63,909 bases of DNA from DATBWZ01 sp036514535 (GTDB taxonomy: Bacteria; JAMCPX01; DATBWZ01). Position 1 is the first letter of the stretch. Each line of letters opens with the position of its first letter. The notes below the pieces were generated by a model. That model had not been told where the DNA came from, searched no databases, and worked only from the letters and a program-made list of their open reading frames with translations. A program made the position numbers and the translations under genes. Location: assembly GCA_036514535.1 (NCBI GenBank), contig DATBWZ010000109.1, forward strand, positions 1-63,909, written 5' to 3'. Below are positions 24,789 to 34,324 of the stretch, one piece after another.

Positions 24789-26278
24789 TGGTTATGCCTC
24801 AATTTGGCTATCAGTTCATGGGCAATATAAAATTTCTTTATCCTGAGATTATTCTTTCGGGAACCCTGCTTGTGTTGATACTCCTGGACATTATCTTTAA
24901 GAAAAGGGCAAAGTGGCTTCTTGTTTCCGTATCAATAATTGGATTGGCTGTTTCGCTGTATTCGGTAAACCAGCATGCGTATGGACAGACGACGCTGATG
25001 TTTGGTGCGGTTGTTTTTGACAGAACAGCAGCGTTTTTCAAGACGCTCTTTGCGATTGTCGGCATACTTTCTGTTGTGATCCTCATGTCTTCGTCAGAGG
25101 TGGATGATGAGCACATCGGAGAGTATCTTGTTTTGCTTTTTGGTGCCACCGTAGGGATGTATCTGCTTGCGTCAGCCAATGACCTTGTGATGTTCTTCCT
25201 TGCCTTTGAAACAGTAAGTTTGCCATCCTATGCCCTTTCCGGACTTGCCCGGAATTCTGAGCGTTCCAGAGAGGCCGCATTAAAGTATCTGATATTCGGC
25301 GCTGTTTCATCCGGAATAATGTTATTTGGTATTGTAATGCTGGCAGGGATGCTTGGTTCAACTAATTTTGAGGCACTGAGAGATGCTTATTCAAGGAGTG
25401 CCTTTACTCCGGGCAGCATGCTTGTTATTGTAGGACTCATCGTGGCGGGACTTGCCTTCAAAATCTCCGCTGTGCCGTTTCACATGTGGGCGCCCGATGT
25501 GTATGAAGGATCGCCAACACCGGTGACCGCTTTTTTCTCTGTAGCCCCAAAGGCTGCTGGATTTGCCGCTGTTCTGAGATTGTTTTACACCATATTCAAT
25601 TCCGACCAGAATATGTCCGTCGGATTTATCAATTCGCCGGAGTGGTATGTCCTCTGGGGAGCGCTTTCGGTTGTTACCATGACTCTGGGCAACCTTGCCG
25701 CAATCCCTCAGAATAACATCAAGCGGCTGCTCGCCTACTCAAGCATAAGCCATGTGGGATATATGCTGATAGGTTTTATGGTTACCACATCGGAAGGGAT
25801 TGTTTCCATCCTGTTTTATTTGTCAATTTACGCAATAATGAACATCGGGGCATTTTACATTGCGATATTATTCAGGGAATCCATCGGTACAGAGGATATA
25901 AACGAATACAAAGGCATCGGATGGAGAATGCCCTTCCTGTCCGTAGCTTTTGCTGTTTTTCTGCTCTCACTTGTGGGGATACCTCCATTTGCAGGGTTTG
26001 CGGCAAAGTTAGTCCTTTTTGCTTCCGCTATCCACCGCGGTTTTTATCTCATAGTTTTAATTGCCGTTTTGAACAGCGTAGTTTCCCTCTACTATTATGC
26101 CGGCATAATAAGAAAAATGTTTCTTGAGCAGCCAGATAAGATTGCAGTATTAAGAAAGCCTGCCGGTGGGTTTTTACCGTATTTTATAGTGTTGATTTTA
26201 CTTGCGCCAATAATTGTCATCGGTATAAACTGGAATCTATTATTTAAGTGGATTCTGCATATCGTGGGGGCAATGTGA
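24785..26278 (+). CDS. nuoN: NADH-quinone oxidoreductase subunit N, cluster 1
   Basis: NuoN (ND2) is the third antiporter-like pump, 497 residues. Diagnostic blocks are FFLAFETVSLPSYALSGL and KISAVPFHMWAPDVYEGSPTPVTAFFSV. The start can be GTG 24785 or ATG 24788; the first overlaps the nuoM stop by 4 bases. It closes the first cluster and overlaps the nuoA start of the second cluster, so all 25 genes are likely read as one message. Confidence 0.94.
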   Translation: MMVMPQFGYQFMGNIKFLYPEIILSGTLLVLILLDIIFKKRAKWLLVSVSIIGLAVSLYSVNQHAYGQTTLMFGAVVFDRTAAFFKTLFAIVGILSVVILMSSSEVDDEHIGEYLVLLFGATVGMYLLASANDLVMFFLAFETVSLPSYALSGLARNSERSREAALKYLIFGAVSSGIMLFGIVMLAGMLGSTNFEALRDAYSRSAFTPGSMLVIVGLIVAGLAFKISAVPFHMWAPDVYEGSPTPVTAFFSVAPKAAGFAAVLRLFYTIFNSDQNMSVGFINSPEWYVLWGALSVVTMTLGNLAAIPQNNIKRLLAYSSISHVGYMLIGFMVTTSEGIVSILFYLSIYAIMNIGAFYIAILFRESIGTEDINEYKGIGWRMPFLSVAFAVFLLSLVGIPPFAGFAAKLVLFASAIHRGFYLIVLIAVLNSVVSLYYYAGIIRKMFLEQPDKIAVLRKPAGGFLPYFIVLILLAPIIVIGINWNLLFKWILHIVGAM

Positions 26279-26628
26279 ATGAATTCATAGCTATACTTCT
26301 GACAATTGGCTTCGGCGGTCTGATTGCTGTTTCAATGCTTGCGATGGCAATATTTTTTGGACCCAAAAACGCTACACCAACTAAACTTGAGCCGTTTGAG
26401 TGCGGAGTAAAACCCGTGAGCGACCCAAGAGGCAGATTTTCCGTAAATTTTTATCTTGTAGCAATACTTTTCGTCATGTTTGATGTTGAGGTTGTTTTTC
26501 TTTATCCGTGGGCCGTAACATTTAGATCTCTTGGCATTGCCGGATTTGTTGAAATGACTTTATTCATAATTATCCTGCTCCTCGGCCTTTTTTATGCAAT
26601 CAAGAGGGGTGTGCTGGCATGGGATTAG
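26275..26628 (+). CDS. nuoA: NADH-quinone oxidoreductase subunit A, cluster 2
   Basis: This 117-residue NuoA opens the complete cluster. It has three helices and the signature LEPFECGVKPVSDPRGRFSVNFYLVAILFVMFDVEVVFLYPW, given here in parts: the ECG loop and the FDVEVVFLYPW helix. The start is GTG 26275, with GTGGGGG upstream and a 4-base overlap with nuoN of cluster 1; an earlier GTG at 26248 lacks support. It overlaps nuoB by 10 bases. Confidence 0.94.
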   Translation: MNEFIAILLTIGFGGLIAVSMLAMAIFFGPKNATPTKLEPFECGVKPVSDPRGRFSVNFYLVAILFVMFDVEVVFLYPWAVTFRSLGIAGFVEMTLFIIILLLGLFYAIKRGVLAWD

Positions 26629-27098
26629 AGACGCTTTTTGGAAAATCAATTATCACATCCAAACTTGATGCTGTGGTGAACTGGGCACGGAAGTTTTCAT
26701 TTTTTCAGTATCCCTTTGTTACAGCCTGCTGCGGCATGGAATTTATGTCTGTATGGGCATCCCACTATGATATTGCGAGATTTGGCGCTGAGTTCCCGAG
26801 GTTCTCTCCGAGGCAGGCAGATGTCCTTTTTGTTGTGGGGACGGTAAACGAGAAGATGGCTCCTGTTCTGAAGCGGGTGTATGACCAGATGTGCGAACCA
26901 AAGTGGGTGGTGTCATTTGGCGTATGCGCCACATCCGGCGGCTTTTACGATAATTATGCAACTGTGCAGGGCATTGACAAGATAATTCCGGTGGATGTTT
27001 ACATCCCTGGTTGTCCGCCAAGGCCTGAGGCAGTTCTTAATGCGCTTATAAGGCTGCAGGAGAAAGTAAGCAGAGAATCAGTTCTGGAGAAGAAATAA
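26619..27098 (+). CDS. nuoB: NADH-quinone oxidoreductase subunit B, cluster 2
   Basis: All four N2 ligands are present: Cys37 and Cys38 (ACCGME), Cys103 (GVCATSGG) and Cys132 (PGCPPRPE). The GGFYDNYATVQGIDKIIPVDVY region is of the common bacterial kind. Compared with NuoB1 (GSCANCGG, SYNVVKGVDK) this is a distinct lineage. It lies between nuoA, which it overlaps, and nuoC, which starts at the next base. Confidence 0.95.
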   Translation: MGLETLFGKSIITSKLDAVVNWARKFSFFQYPFVTACCGMEFMSVWASHYDIARFGAEFPRFSPRQADVLFVVGTVNEKMAPVLKRVYDQMCEPKWVVSFGVCATSGGFYDNYATVQGIDKIIPVDVYIPGCPPRPEAVLNALIRLQEKVSRESVLEKK

Positions 27099-27572
27099 AT
27101 GTCCGAGGTATTGATACCTAAATTAAAGGAAAAATTTTCCAATATAGTTCTTGACTCGCATTCCTTCAGGGGCGACGAAACAGTTGTAATTAAGCTGGAT
27201 GCTCTTCTTGAGGTATGCAAATATCTGAGGGATGATATGGGTTTTGAATTTCTGATGGATGTCACTGCTGTTGATTATCCCGGAAGGGAAAAGCGTTTTG
27301 AAGTGGTTTATCACTTTTATTCCTTTATAAACAATTATAGACTCAGGGTTAAGGTAAGGGTGCCGGAATCCAATCCCGCGGTTGATTCGCTGATGCCTCT
27401 CTGGAGCGGCGCAAACTGGTTTGAACGCGAGGTCTATGACATGTTTGGAATACGGTTCAGCGGACATCCCGATCTGCGCAGGATTCTTATGTATGATGAA
27501 TTTGTTGGTTATCCTCTGAGGAAAGACTATCCTCTGCGTAAGAGACAGCCCAGAATACCCCATCCGGATTAG
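27099..27572 (+). CDS. nuoC: NADH-quinone oxidoreductase subunit C, cluster 2
   Basis: A 157-residue 30-kDa family subunit. The diagnostic region reads GANWFEREVYDMFGIRFSGH, then DLRRILMYDEFVGYPLRKDYPL. It is a separate gene, not fused with nuoD. It starts immediately after nuoB and is followed by nuoD after 12 bases. Confidence 0.95.
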   Translation: MSEVLIPKLKEKFSNIVLDSHSFRGDETVVIKLDALLEVCKYLRDDMGFEFLMDVTAVDYPGREKRFEVVYHFYSFINNYRLRVKVRVPESNPAVDSLMPLWSGANWFEREVYDMFGIRFSGHPDLRRILMYDEFVGYPLRKDYPLRKRQPRIPHPD

Positions 27573-27584
27573 AGATTTAGGATA

Positions 27585-28802
27585 ATGAAAGAAAACATTT
27601 TTGGAAAACCGCAAACACCAGAGATAGAAAACGCAGAAGAGGGCCGGCTTGTAATAAATCTGGGGCCGTCCCACCCGGCAATGCACGGGATAGTGAGGAT
27701 AATTGCGACCCTGGAGGGCGAAAAAATAGTTGACGCCGATGTGGAGATCGGTTATCTGCACAGGGGTTTTGAAAAAACTTGTGAAAATGTTACCTACAAC
27801 CAGGTTGTTCCTTACACTGACAGATTGAATTATGTGTCTCCTTTTATAAATAATGTGGGCTTTGCACTGGCCGTTGAAAAACTTATTGGCATAGAGGTTT
27901 CGGAGCGGTGCAAGTATATCAGGGTTATTATGTCGGAGCTTTCCAGAATTACGGACCATCTCACCTGTATTGCAGCAAATGCCATGGAGCTCGGAGCATT
28001 TACAATTTATTTCTACCTTATCAAGGCAAGGGAATACATTTATCAGTTGACGGACGATGTTTCCGGTGGCAGGATCACCCCGGCCTATACACGCATCGGG
28101 GGCGTTACAAAGGATATTCCCAAAGATTTTAAAAATAAAGCCAAGCCAGTACTCAATTCTATCAGAGAGTCCCTTGCAGAAACAGACCGGATCCTCACAA
28201 GGAACCGGATATTTATGGAGCGGATGCAGGGAGTAGGCCGGATTTCTAAGGAGGATGCTATGGCTCTTTCATTTACAGGCCCTGTCCTCCGTTCAACCGG
28301 AGTGCCTTACGATGTGCGAAAATCCCAGCCATATCTTGTTTATGACAAATTTGATTTTGACATCCCTGTTGGTGAGACCGGAGATAACTATGACAGATAT
28401 CTTGTGAGAATGGAGGAGATCTATCAGAGCATCAGGATTGTTGAACAGGCGCTTAAACAGATCCCGGATGGTCCCATCACATTGGAGGCACGCAATGTGT
28501 CGTTGCCTGCAAAAGAAGATGTTTACAACAGCATTGAGGGACTAATGGCTCATTTCAAGTTAATATACGAGGGTGTTAAGCCTCCACCCGGAGAGGTTTA
28601 TTTTGCTGTGGAGGGTGGGAATGGTGAACTTGGCTACTATATTGTCAGCGATGGTACCGGCCGCCCCTACAGGGTGAGAATAAGACCTCCGTGCTTTGCT
28701 CTTATGCAGGGGCTTGCCAAGATGCTTAAAGGGGGTTATATCGCGGATGTGGTTGCCACATTCGGACAGATTAATATGATTGCCGGGGAATGCGAAAGGT
28801 AA
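27585..28802 (+). CDS. nuoD: NADH-quinone oxidoreductase subunit D, cluster 2
   Basis: A 405-residue 49-kDa subunit. The quinone-pocket loop reads GPSHPAMHGIVR, which keeps the His while replacing the Ser-Thr of NuoD1. GYLHRGFEK, PYTDRLNYV and the C-terminal INMIAGECER complete the family. It has about 30 extra residues at the N-terminus compared with the cluster 1 paralogue. It is followed after 3 bases by nuoE, the first gene of the NADH module missing from cluster 1. Confidence 0.95.
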   Translation: MKENIFGKPQTPEIENAEEGRLVINLGPSHPAMHGIVRIIATLEGEKIVDADVEIGYLHRGFEKTCENVTYNQVVPYTDRLNYVSPFINNVGFALAVEKLIGIEVSERCKYIRVIMSELSRITDHLTCIAANAMELGAFTIYFYLIKAREYIYQLTDDVSGGRITPAYTRIGGVTKDIPKDFKNKAKPVLNSIRESLAETDRILTRNRIFMERMQGVGRISKEDAMALSFTGPVLRSTGVPYDVRKSQPYLVYDKFDFDIPVGETGDNYDRYLVRMEEIYQSIRIVEQALKQIPDGPITLEARNVSLPAKEDVYNSIEGLMAHFKLIYEGVKPPPGEVYFAVEGGNGELGYYIVSDGTGRPYRVRIRPPCFALMQGLAKMLKGGYIADVVATFGQINMIAGECER

Positions 28803-28805
28803 GCA

Positions 28806-29285
28806 ATGCATTATTCATTTTCAGATAATTTTAAGAAAAAAGCGGAACAATTGCTCGGTATATATCCGCAGAAAGAGGCTGTGATTATTCCGCTACTGCA
28901 TGAACTTCAGCGGGAACTGGGTTATCTTCCGGATGAGGCAATGGATGCGCTTGCTGATTATTTGAAAGTTCCTCCTGTCAGAATTAAGGGCGTTGTACTT
29001 TTTTATACAATGTTCAACCGCAAGCCTGTAGGAAAATTTCACATCCAGGTATGCAGAAATATCTCCTGTTCGCTGATGGGAGCCGGAAACATTATTGATT
29101 TCCTGAAGAAGAATCTTGGAATCAATGAGGGTGAGACTACAGCGGACGGGTACTTCACCCTTTCAACAGTTGAATGCCTCGGTTCGTGCGGGACCGCGCC
29201 TGTTATGATGGTAAACGATGATTATTTTGAAGATCTGACAATGGATAAGATTGAAAAGCTGTTAAAGGAATTTAAAAATGGCTGA
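28806..29285 (+). CDS. nuoE: NADH-quinone oxidoreductase subunit E
   Basis: NuoE carries the 2Fe-2S cluster N1a of the NADH-oxidising module. Ligands are Cys83 and Cys88 (VCRNISC) and Cys124 and Cys128 (CLGSC), in the thioredoxin-like fold of the 24-kDa family. An N-terminal helical bundle (residues 5-75) is typical. Its last 8 bases overlap nuoF. It is the only nuoE in the window. Confidence 0.95.
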   Translation: MHYSFSDNFKKKAEQLLGIYPQKEAVIIPLLHELQRELGYLPDEAMDALADYLKVPPVRIKGVVLFYTMFNRKPVGKFHIQVCRNISCSLMGAGNIIDFLKKNLGINEGETTADGYFTLSTVECLGSCGTAPVMMVNDDYFEDLTMDKIEKLLKEFKNG

Positions 29286-30552
29286 AAAAGTCCTGTTTAA
29301 AAATATTAATGATCCGAAACAGCTTGAAATTGAGACCTGTCTCAAAAATGGCGGTTACAATATATTGAAAAAGGCGCTTTCAATGAAGCCGGAAGCGCTG
29401 ATTGAGGAGGTAAAAAAATCCAATTTGAGGGGCCGTGGAGGAGCCGGATTTCCCACAGGCATGAAATGGTCGTTTATTCCAAAGGCTGCACCCAGGAAAT
29501 ACCTTGTATGTAATGCGGATGAGGGAGAGCCGGGGACATTCAAGGACAGAGTAATTATAGAAAAAGATCCGCATCTTTTGCTTGAGGGGATAATTATCTC
29601 ATCGTATGCCATCGGCGCATATCAGGCGTATATTTATATAAGGGGGGAATTTGTTAAAGGGGCAAGGATTCTTGAAAAGGCAATTTCCGATGCTTATAAA
29701 AATGGATTTCTCGGGAAAAACATTCTTAACTCAGGCTACAACCTTGATGTAATTGTACACCGTGGCGCTGGAGCTTATATTTGCGGTGAGGAAACCGCGC
29801 TTCTTGAGTCAATTGAAGGAAAAAGAGGATTGCCAAGGGTAAAGCCTCCATTTCCTGCGCAGGTCGGGCTTTTTGGCTGTCCCACCGTTATAAATAATGT
29901 TGAAACCCTTGCTGCTGTTCCGGCAATTGTAGCAAAGGGCGGGGACTGGTATGCTGGCATAGGAAAAGGCAAGAGCACAGGGACAAAACTTTTCTCTATA
30001 AGCGGACCAGTGAAAAAACCCGGAGTATATGAAGTGGATCTCGGGTATCCCTTTAAGAATTTTTTTGAGGAGTATGCCGGCGGGATGCTGGATGGAAAAA
30101 AACTGAAGGCTGTTATTCCGGGCGGGTCGTCAACGCCCGTACTCACCGCAGAGGAAGCAATGAATGTCGCTCTTGATTACGAATCGCTCCAGTCTGCAGG
30201 TTCCATGCTTGGCTCAGGTGCAATAATTATAATTGATGATAAAACATGCATGGTTGACGCCCTTTACATTCTTGTGAGGTTCTACCATCATGAGTCTTGC
30301 GGCCAGTGTACACCCTGCAGGGAGGGAAGCGGATGGATTGAGAAGGTTCTGCACAGGATTGAAAAAGGAAAGGGTGTACCTGGGGATGTTGAATTGATTG
30401 AATCGGTGGCGAATAACATAATGGGCCGAACCCTTTGTCCATTTGGAGATGCCCTTGCCATGCCGGTTCTTAGTTTTGTGAAAAAATTCAGACATGAATT
30501 TATAGATCATGCAGCCGGGAAAATATGCGGGAGAGCAGTGGCAAGAGCATGA
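29278..30552 (+). CDS. nuoF: NADH-quinone oxidoreductase subunit F (NADH/FMN site)
   Basis: NuoF binds NADH, FMN and cluster N3. The nucleotide and flavin loops are GRGGAGFPTG (residues 52-61) and NADEGEPGTFKDR (79-91). The N3 ligands are Cys341, Cys344, Cys347 (CGQCTPC) and Cys387 (TLCPFGD). At 424 residues it has no extra ferredoxin domains, so it is the plain complex I form and not a hydrogenase or formate dehydrogenase diaphorase. Its presence makes cluster 2 a true NADH dehydrogenase. Confidence 0.95.
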   Translation: MAEKVLFKNINDPKQLEIETCLKNGGYNILKKALSMKPEALIEEVKKSNLRGRGGAGFPTGMKWSFIPKAAPRKYLVCNADEGEPGTFKDRVIIEKDPHLLLEGIIISSYAIGAYQAYIYIRGEFVKGARILEKAISDAYKNGFLGKNILNSGYNLDVIVHRGAGAYICGEETALLESIEGKRGLPRVKPPFPAQVGLFGCPTVINNVETLAAVPAIVAKGGDWYAGIGKGKSTGTKLFSISGPVKKPGVYEVDLGYPFKNFFEEYAGGMLDGKKLKAVIPGGSSTPVLTAEEAMNVALDYESLQSAGSMLGSGAIIIIDDKTCMVDALYILVRFYHHESCGQCTPCREGSGWIEKVLHRIEKGKGVPGDVELIESVANNIMGRTLCPFGDALAMPVLSFVKKFRHEFIDHAAGKICGRAVARA

Positions 30553-30581
30553 AATGCTCAGGAAATGATGGAGTATAACAA

Positions 30582-32162
30582 ATGCCAAGGATAACAATAG
30601 ACAACAGGACTATTGATGTTGAGGCGAACACCTCTATTATAAAGGCGGCTGAACGGGTTGGCATTTATATCCCGCGCTACTGCTATCATCCGTCCTTGTC
30701 AATTGTGGCAACCTGCCGGATGTGCATTGTTGAGGTTGAAAAAGCGCCAAAACTTATGCCTGCCTGTTCTACCCAGGTTATGGACGGCATGGTGGTTCAT
30801 ACGGATACAGAGAAGGTAAAAAGTGCAAGGAAGGAAATACTTGAATTTCTCCTGATCAATCATCCGCTGGATTGCCCTATCTGCGACCAGGCAGGTGAGT
30901 GCTTCCTTCAGGATTACTACATGGATTACGGGCTTTATCACAGCAGGTTCCGCCAGGAAGATAAGATCAGGCGGAGAAAAAGAAGAATTATTGGAAACAA
31001 CCTTGTTCTTGATAATGAGAGGTGTATCCTCTGCTCCAGGTGCGTGAGATTTCTTCAGGAGGTAACAAAAACCGAAGAACTGACGGTTGCGGAGAGAGGA
31101 GATAATTCAGAGATTGATCTGAGAGAGGGGAAGACTGTAGATAATCCGTATTCGCTGAACCTTGCCGATATATGCCCTGTGGGAGCAATAACATCAAGAG
31201 ATTTCAGGTTTCAATCCAGGGTGTGGTTTTTGCAGAGAACTAATAGCATCTGCACGGGGTGTGCTACAGGATGCAATGTTGAGGCGCATCACAGAAATGG
31301 AAAAGTTTATCGTCTTCTTCCGAGGCACAACGGGAATGTAAATGGCCACTGGATGTGCGACTTCGGAAGGCTTTCATATAAGGTGTTAATGTCAGAGTCC
31401 AGGGTTACTAAAGCGGACATAAGGGTAAATGAAGGCATTAACCCAGGGAATATTAAGGATGTCCTGAAGGAAACAATAAAAATTATAGAAAAAATAATAA
31501 AAGATAACGGTGCAGATTCTATTGGAGTTATGGGATCAGCAAATCAATCGCTTGAGAACAATCTCGCCCTGGCAGAGTTTGCAAGAAAGTCCATCGGAAC
31601 AAAAAACATCTGCATGGATTTTCCATTTGAACAGGGAATAAAGGACGGCATTCTGATTAATAAAGATCCGATGCCGAATTCAAGTGGCGCCAGGCTTATA
31701 CATACTGCCAATAACGGCATCTCTATAGACCAGTTTTTTTCTTTATTGAAAGCCGGCAGAATCAAGTTAGTGATTGTATCCGGCAATGACCTTTATTTCT
31801 TTAGGGAGAAATTAAGCGAAGTTCTGTCGGATGCGCCCAAACCGAAGATAATCGGGTTTATGTCCGATATGAGCAATTTCCCGTGGCAGGTTGACTGTAT
31901 TCTGCCTGTACCTACCTGCTTTGAGGAAAGGGGAATGTTTATTAATTACGCCGGGTTGCTGCAGAAGACCGAGCCTGCTGTTTCAGCAAAAGACGGCATC
32001 AAGCCTCTTTGGGAATTGTTGAACGAAGCATCACTACTTATGGGAAAATCAATTGAATTAAAAGACCGGAGTGCTATCTTGGGAAAACTCTCTCAAACTA
32101 TAAAAGAAATTAACGGTATTACTTATGAGAAAATTGGGGAAAAGGGCGTGAAGGTATTATGA
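30582..32162 (+). CDS. nuoG: NADH-quinone oxidoreductase subunit G, short form
   Basis: Fe-S sites in order: 2Fe-2S N1b (Cys34, 45, 48, 62); N5 with a His ligand (His94, Cys98, 101, 107); N4 (Cys148, 151, 154, 198); and an N7-type set C-x2-C-x3-C-x27-C (Cys224, 227, 231, 259). N7 occurs only in some bacteria and lies off the main chain. The remaining part is a trimmed molybdopterin-oxidoreductase-like domain. At 526 residues it is far shorter than E. coli NuoG. It starts 29 bases after nuoF and overlaps nuoH by 4. Confidence 0.94.
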   Translation: MPRITIDNRTIDVEANTSIIKAAERVGIYIPRYCYHPSLSIVATCRMCIVEVEKAPKLMPACSTQVMDGMVVHTDTEKVKSARKEILEFLLINHPLDCPICDQAGECFLQDYYMDYGLYHSRFRQEDKIRRRKRRIIGNNLVLDNERCILCSRCVRFLQEVTKTEELTVAERGDNSEIDLREGKTVDNPYSLNLADICPVGAITSRDFRFQSRVWFLQRTNSICTGCATGCNVEAHHRNGKVYRLLPRHNGNVNGHWMCDFGRLSYKVLMSESRVTKADIRVNEGINPGNIKDVLKETIKIIEKIIKDNGADSIGVMGSANQSLENNLALAEFARKSIGTKNICMDFPFEQGIKDGILINKDPMPNSSGARLIHTANNGISIDQFFSLLKAGRIKLVIVSGNDLYFFREKLSEVLSDAPKPKIIGFMSDMSNFPWQVDCILPVPTCFEERGMFINYAGLLQKTEPAVSAKDGIKPLWELLNEASLLMGKSIELKDRSAILGKLSQTIKEINGITYEKIGEKGVKVL

Positions 32163-33256
32163 TAGGCTGGCAATTTATTCTGATTACACTTGTTAAGATT
32201 TTAGCCGTCATTAGCGGGGTGCTGACACTGACGACTCTGCTTACCTGGGCAGAGCGCAAGGTTAGTGCGTTGATGCAGGACAGAATCGGTCCTAACAGGG
32301 CAGGAATCATGGGGGTTACTGCTTTTGGGGTGTTCCATGCTATAGCGGATGCTGTGAAGCTTATTATGAAGGAGGATTTTATCCCAGGCAGGGCAAACAG
32401 GATTATATTTACCCTCGCTCCTGTGCTTGCTCTTGTTCCGGTACTCACAATATTTGCTGTAATTCCTTTTGGAAATTATATCCGGATAGGGACTATGAAT
32501 GTAAACCTTCAGATTGCAAATATGCAGCTTGGGATATTTTTTCTCTTTGCCATATCATCGCTTGGGATATACGGGACATTTCTTGGCGGATGGGCATCAA
32601 GGAACAATTTTTCTCTCCTCGGTGGATTGAGGGGAGCAGCACAGATGATATCATACGAGGTTACACTCGGGCTCACCCTTGTGGGAATTCTGATGATTTA
32701 TGGGTCCGGCAGTCTGCAGGAAATGGTTGTAAAACAGGGACAAATGCTCTGGGGATTCATTCCCGCATGGGGCGTTGTATATCAATTTCCGGCATTCATT
32801 CTTTTTATGGTAGCAGCCATTGCAGAGAACAAACGGACGCCCTTTGACCTGCCAGAGGGTGAATCGGAGATAATAGGTTATTTTCTGGAATACAGTGGGA
32901 TGCGTTTTGCGATGTTCATGTTCAGCGAGTTTGCTGAGATTGTGCTGATTGCTTCTATCGCGACCACGCTCTTTCTCGGAGGTTGGCAGATTCCTTTCCT
33001 TTTGAATGACGGGTTCCATCTTCCAGGAGATATTATGGTAAAACTTCCGCATTTTCTCGTTGCAATGCTCCAGGTTGCCTCATTTTCTATTAAAGTGATA
33101 TTTATGTGCTGGTTTTTGCTACTTGTCAGATGGACGCTGCCGAGGTTCAGGTTTGATCAGTTAATGGGGCTATGCTGGAAAGGAATACTCCCTCTGGCGC
33201 TTCTGAATATTTTTATAACCGGTGTGATCATGCTCATCTTTGGTGAGAAGTTATGA
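32159..33256 (+). CDS. nuoH: NADH-quinone oxidoreductase subunit H, cluster 2
   Basis: A 365-residue ND1-type subunit. It has WAERKVSALMQDRIGPNRAG near residue 30, the NKRTPFDLPEGESEIIGYF loop near 225 and WTLPRFRFDQLM near 325. It starts in the nuoG stop (ATGA-type overlap) and overlaps nuoI by 4 bases at its end. Together with NuoB2 and NuoD2 it forms the quinone tunnel of the complete complex. Confidence 0.95.
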   Translation: MIGWQFILITLVKILAVISGVLTLTTLLTWAERKVSALMQDRIGPNRAGIMGVTAFGVFHAIADAVKLIMKEDFIPGRANRIIFTLAPVLALVPVLTIFAVIPFGNYIRIGTMNVNLQIANMQLGIFFLFAISSLGIYGTFLGGWASRNNFSLLGGLRGAAQMISYEVTLGLTLVGILMIYGSGSLQEMVVKQGQMLWGFIPAWGVVYQFPAFILFMVAAIAENKRTPFDLPEGESEIIGYFLEYSGMRFAMFMFSEFAEIVLIASIATTLFLGGWQIPFLLNDGFHLPGDIMVKLPHFLVAMLQVASFSIKVIFMCWFLLLVRWTLPRFRFDQLMGLCWKGILPLALLNIFITGVIMLIFGEKL

Positions 33257-33822
33257 TTGGCATAAAAAAGATAAAACAAAGGAATCTTACATTCCTTGAG
33301 AAGATTTATCTCATTGAGATAGTAAAGGGAATGCTTGTTACCGTTACCCATTTCTTCCGCAATCTTATAGATATAACCCGCGTTCCAACAATAAGGTATC
33401 CTGAGGAACATTTGAGGCTTGAGGGCGCAGCAAGGTGCAGGACCCAGCACAGGTTGAAAATGAGACCAGATGGCAAACCAAAATGCGTAGCTTGTTTTAT
33501 GTGTGCGACTGCATGCCCGGCATACTGCATTTACATTGAAGCAGGAGAATACGCTGACGACCCGATTGAAAAATATCCGGTTAAGTTTAACATAGATCTG
33601 TCCAGGTGTGTATTCTGCGGCATGTGCGTTGAGGCATGTCCGGAGGATGCAATTATCATGGATACGGAGATTATTCCTGGTGGAGCATATGCAAGGGAAA
33701 CTTTGATGCTGACAAAGGGTGATCTATTGAAGAACCTCCCTGGTGGTGAATATTCGAGCAGAAAAGGCGCAACACAGAGGCTCTGGATTGAACTTCTTGA
33801 TAAATCAGGCATAAAACGGTGA
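33253..33822 (+). CDS. nuoI: NADH-quinone oxidoreductase subunit I, cluster 2
   Basis: Two 4Fe-4S motifs are complete: Cys78, 81, 84, 88 (CVACFMCATACP) and Cys119, 122, 125, 129 (CVFCGMCVEACP). The 189-residue protein has an N-terminal amphipathic helix that rests on the membrane. It lacks the charged insert between the motifs seen in NuoI1. It overlaps nuoH and is followed after 10 bases by nuoJ. Confidence 0.95.
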   Translation: MIGIKKIKQRNLTFLEKIYLIEIVKGMLVTVTHFFRNLIDITRVPTIRYPEEHLRLEGAARCRTQHRLKMRPDGKPKCVACFMCATACPAYCIYIEAGEYADDPIEKYPVKFNIDLSRCVFCGMCVEACPEDAIIMDTEIIPGGAYARETLMLTKGDLLKNLPGGEYSSRKGATQRLWIELLDKSGIKR

Positions 33823-33832
33823 GGTCATTGTT

Positions 33833-34321
33833 ATGAATATCTCATTTTATATTTTCGGTGCACTGGCAATTATGGGAGCAGTAATGTTGTTGTTCCAGAA
33901 GAATCCTGTCAGCGCAGCACTTTCGCTGCTCCTTGTTCTTATTTCCACTGCCTGCATATATATACTTCTGGGCGCCCATCTGCTTGCTTTTCTGCAGATT
34001 ATCCTTTATGCGGGAGCTATAATGGTTCTTTTTGTTATCGCTATTACCATTATTCCGATGAGAGAATCCGATTTAAACCTTATCAAAAGTCCGATAGCCA
34101 AATTACTAGCCATACCGGCAGGTATAATATTAATATGGGAACTGATAAGCGTTGGAAGATCGTTTAATCTGCAGGTTCCATTTGCAACCTCTGGGAGCGA
34201 TGATATAAATGCGCTTTCCATGCTTATTTTTGACCGATTTGCTTTACAGTTTGAACTGATATCACTTCTTCTTCTTACGGGAATAGTTGGTGCAATACTG
34301 ATAGCAAAGAGGAGGCTATAA
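33833..34321 (+). CDS. nuoJ: NADH-quinone oxidoreductase subunit J, cluster 2
   Basis: A 162-residue, five-helix ND6-type subunit. Helix 3 reads LQIILYAGAIMVLFVIAITII, with the Tyr-Ala-Gly-Ala pi-bulge region conserved across NuoJ. A soluble loop follows, then a last helix before KRRL. The ATG lies 10 bases after nuoI with AGGTCATT ahead, a weak ribosome site, so translation is probably coupled. Confidence 0.93.
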   Translation: MNISFYIFGALAIMGAVMLLFQKNPVSAALSLLLVLISTACIYILLGAHLLAFLQIILYAGAIMVLFVIAITIIPMRESDLNLIKSPIAKLLAIPAGIILIWELISVGRSFNLQVPFATSGSDDINALSMLIFDRFALQFELISLLLLTGIVGAILIAKRRL

Positions 34322-34324
34322 TAG

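Noticed and set aside
26248..26275. Earlier GTG start for nuoA of cluster 2
   Set aside because: It lies inside nuoN and lacks a ribosome site; GTG 26275 has a G-rich site and fits the family N-terminus.
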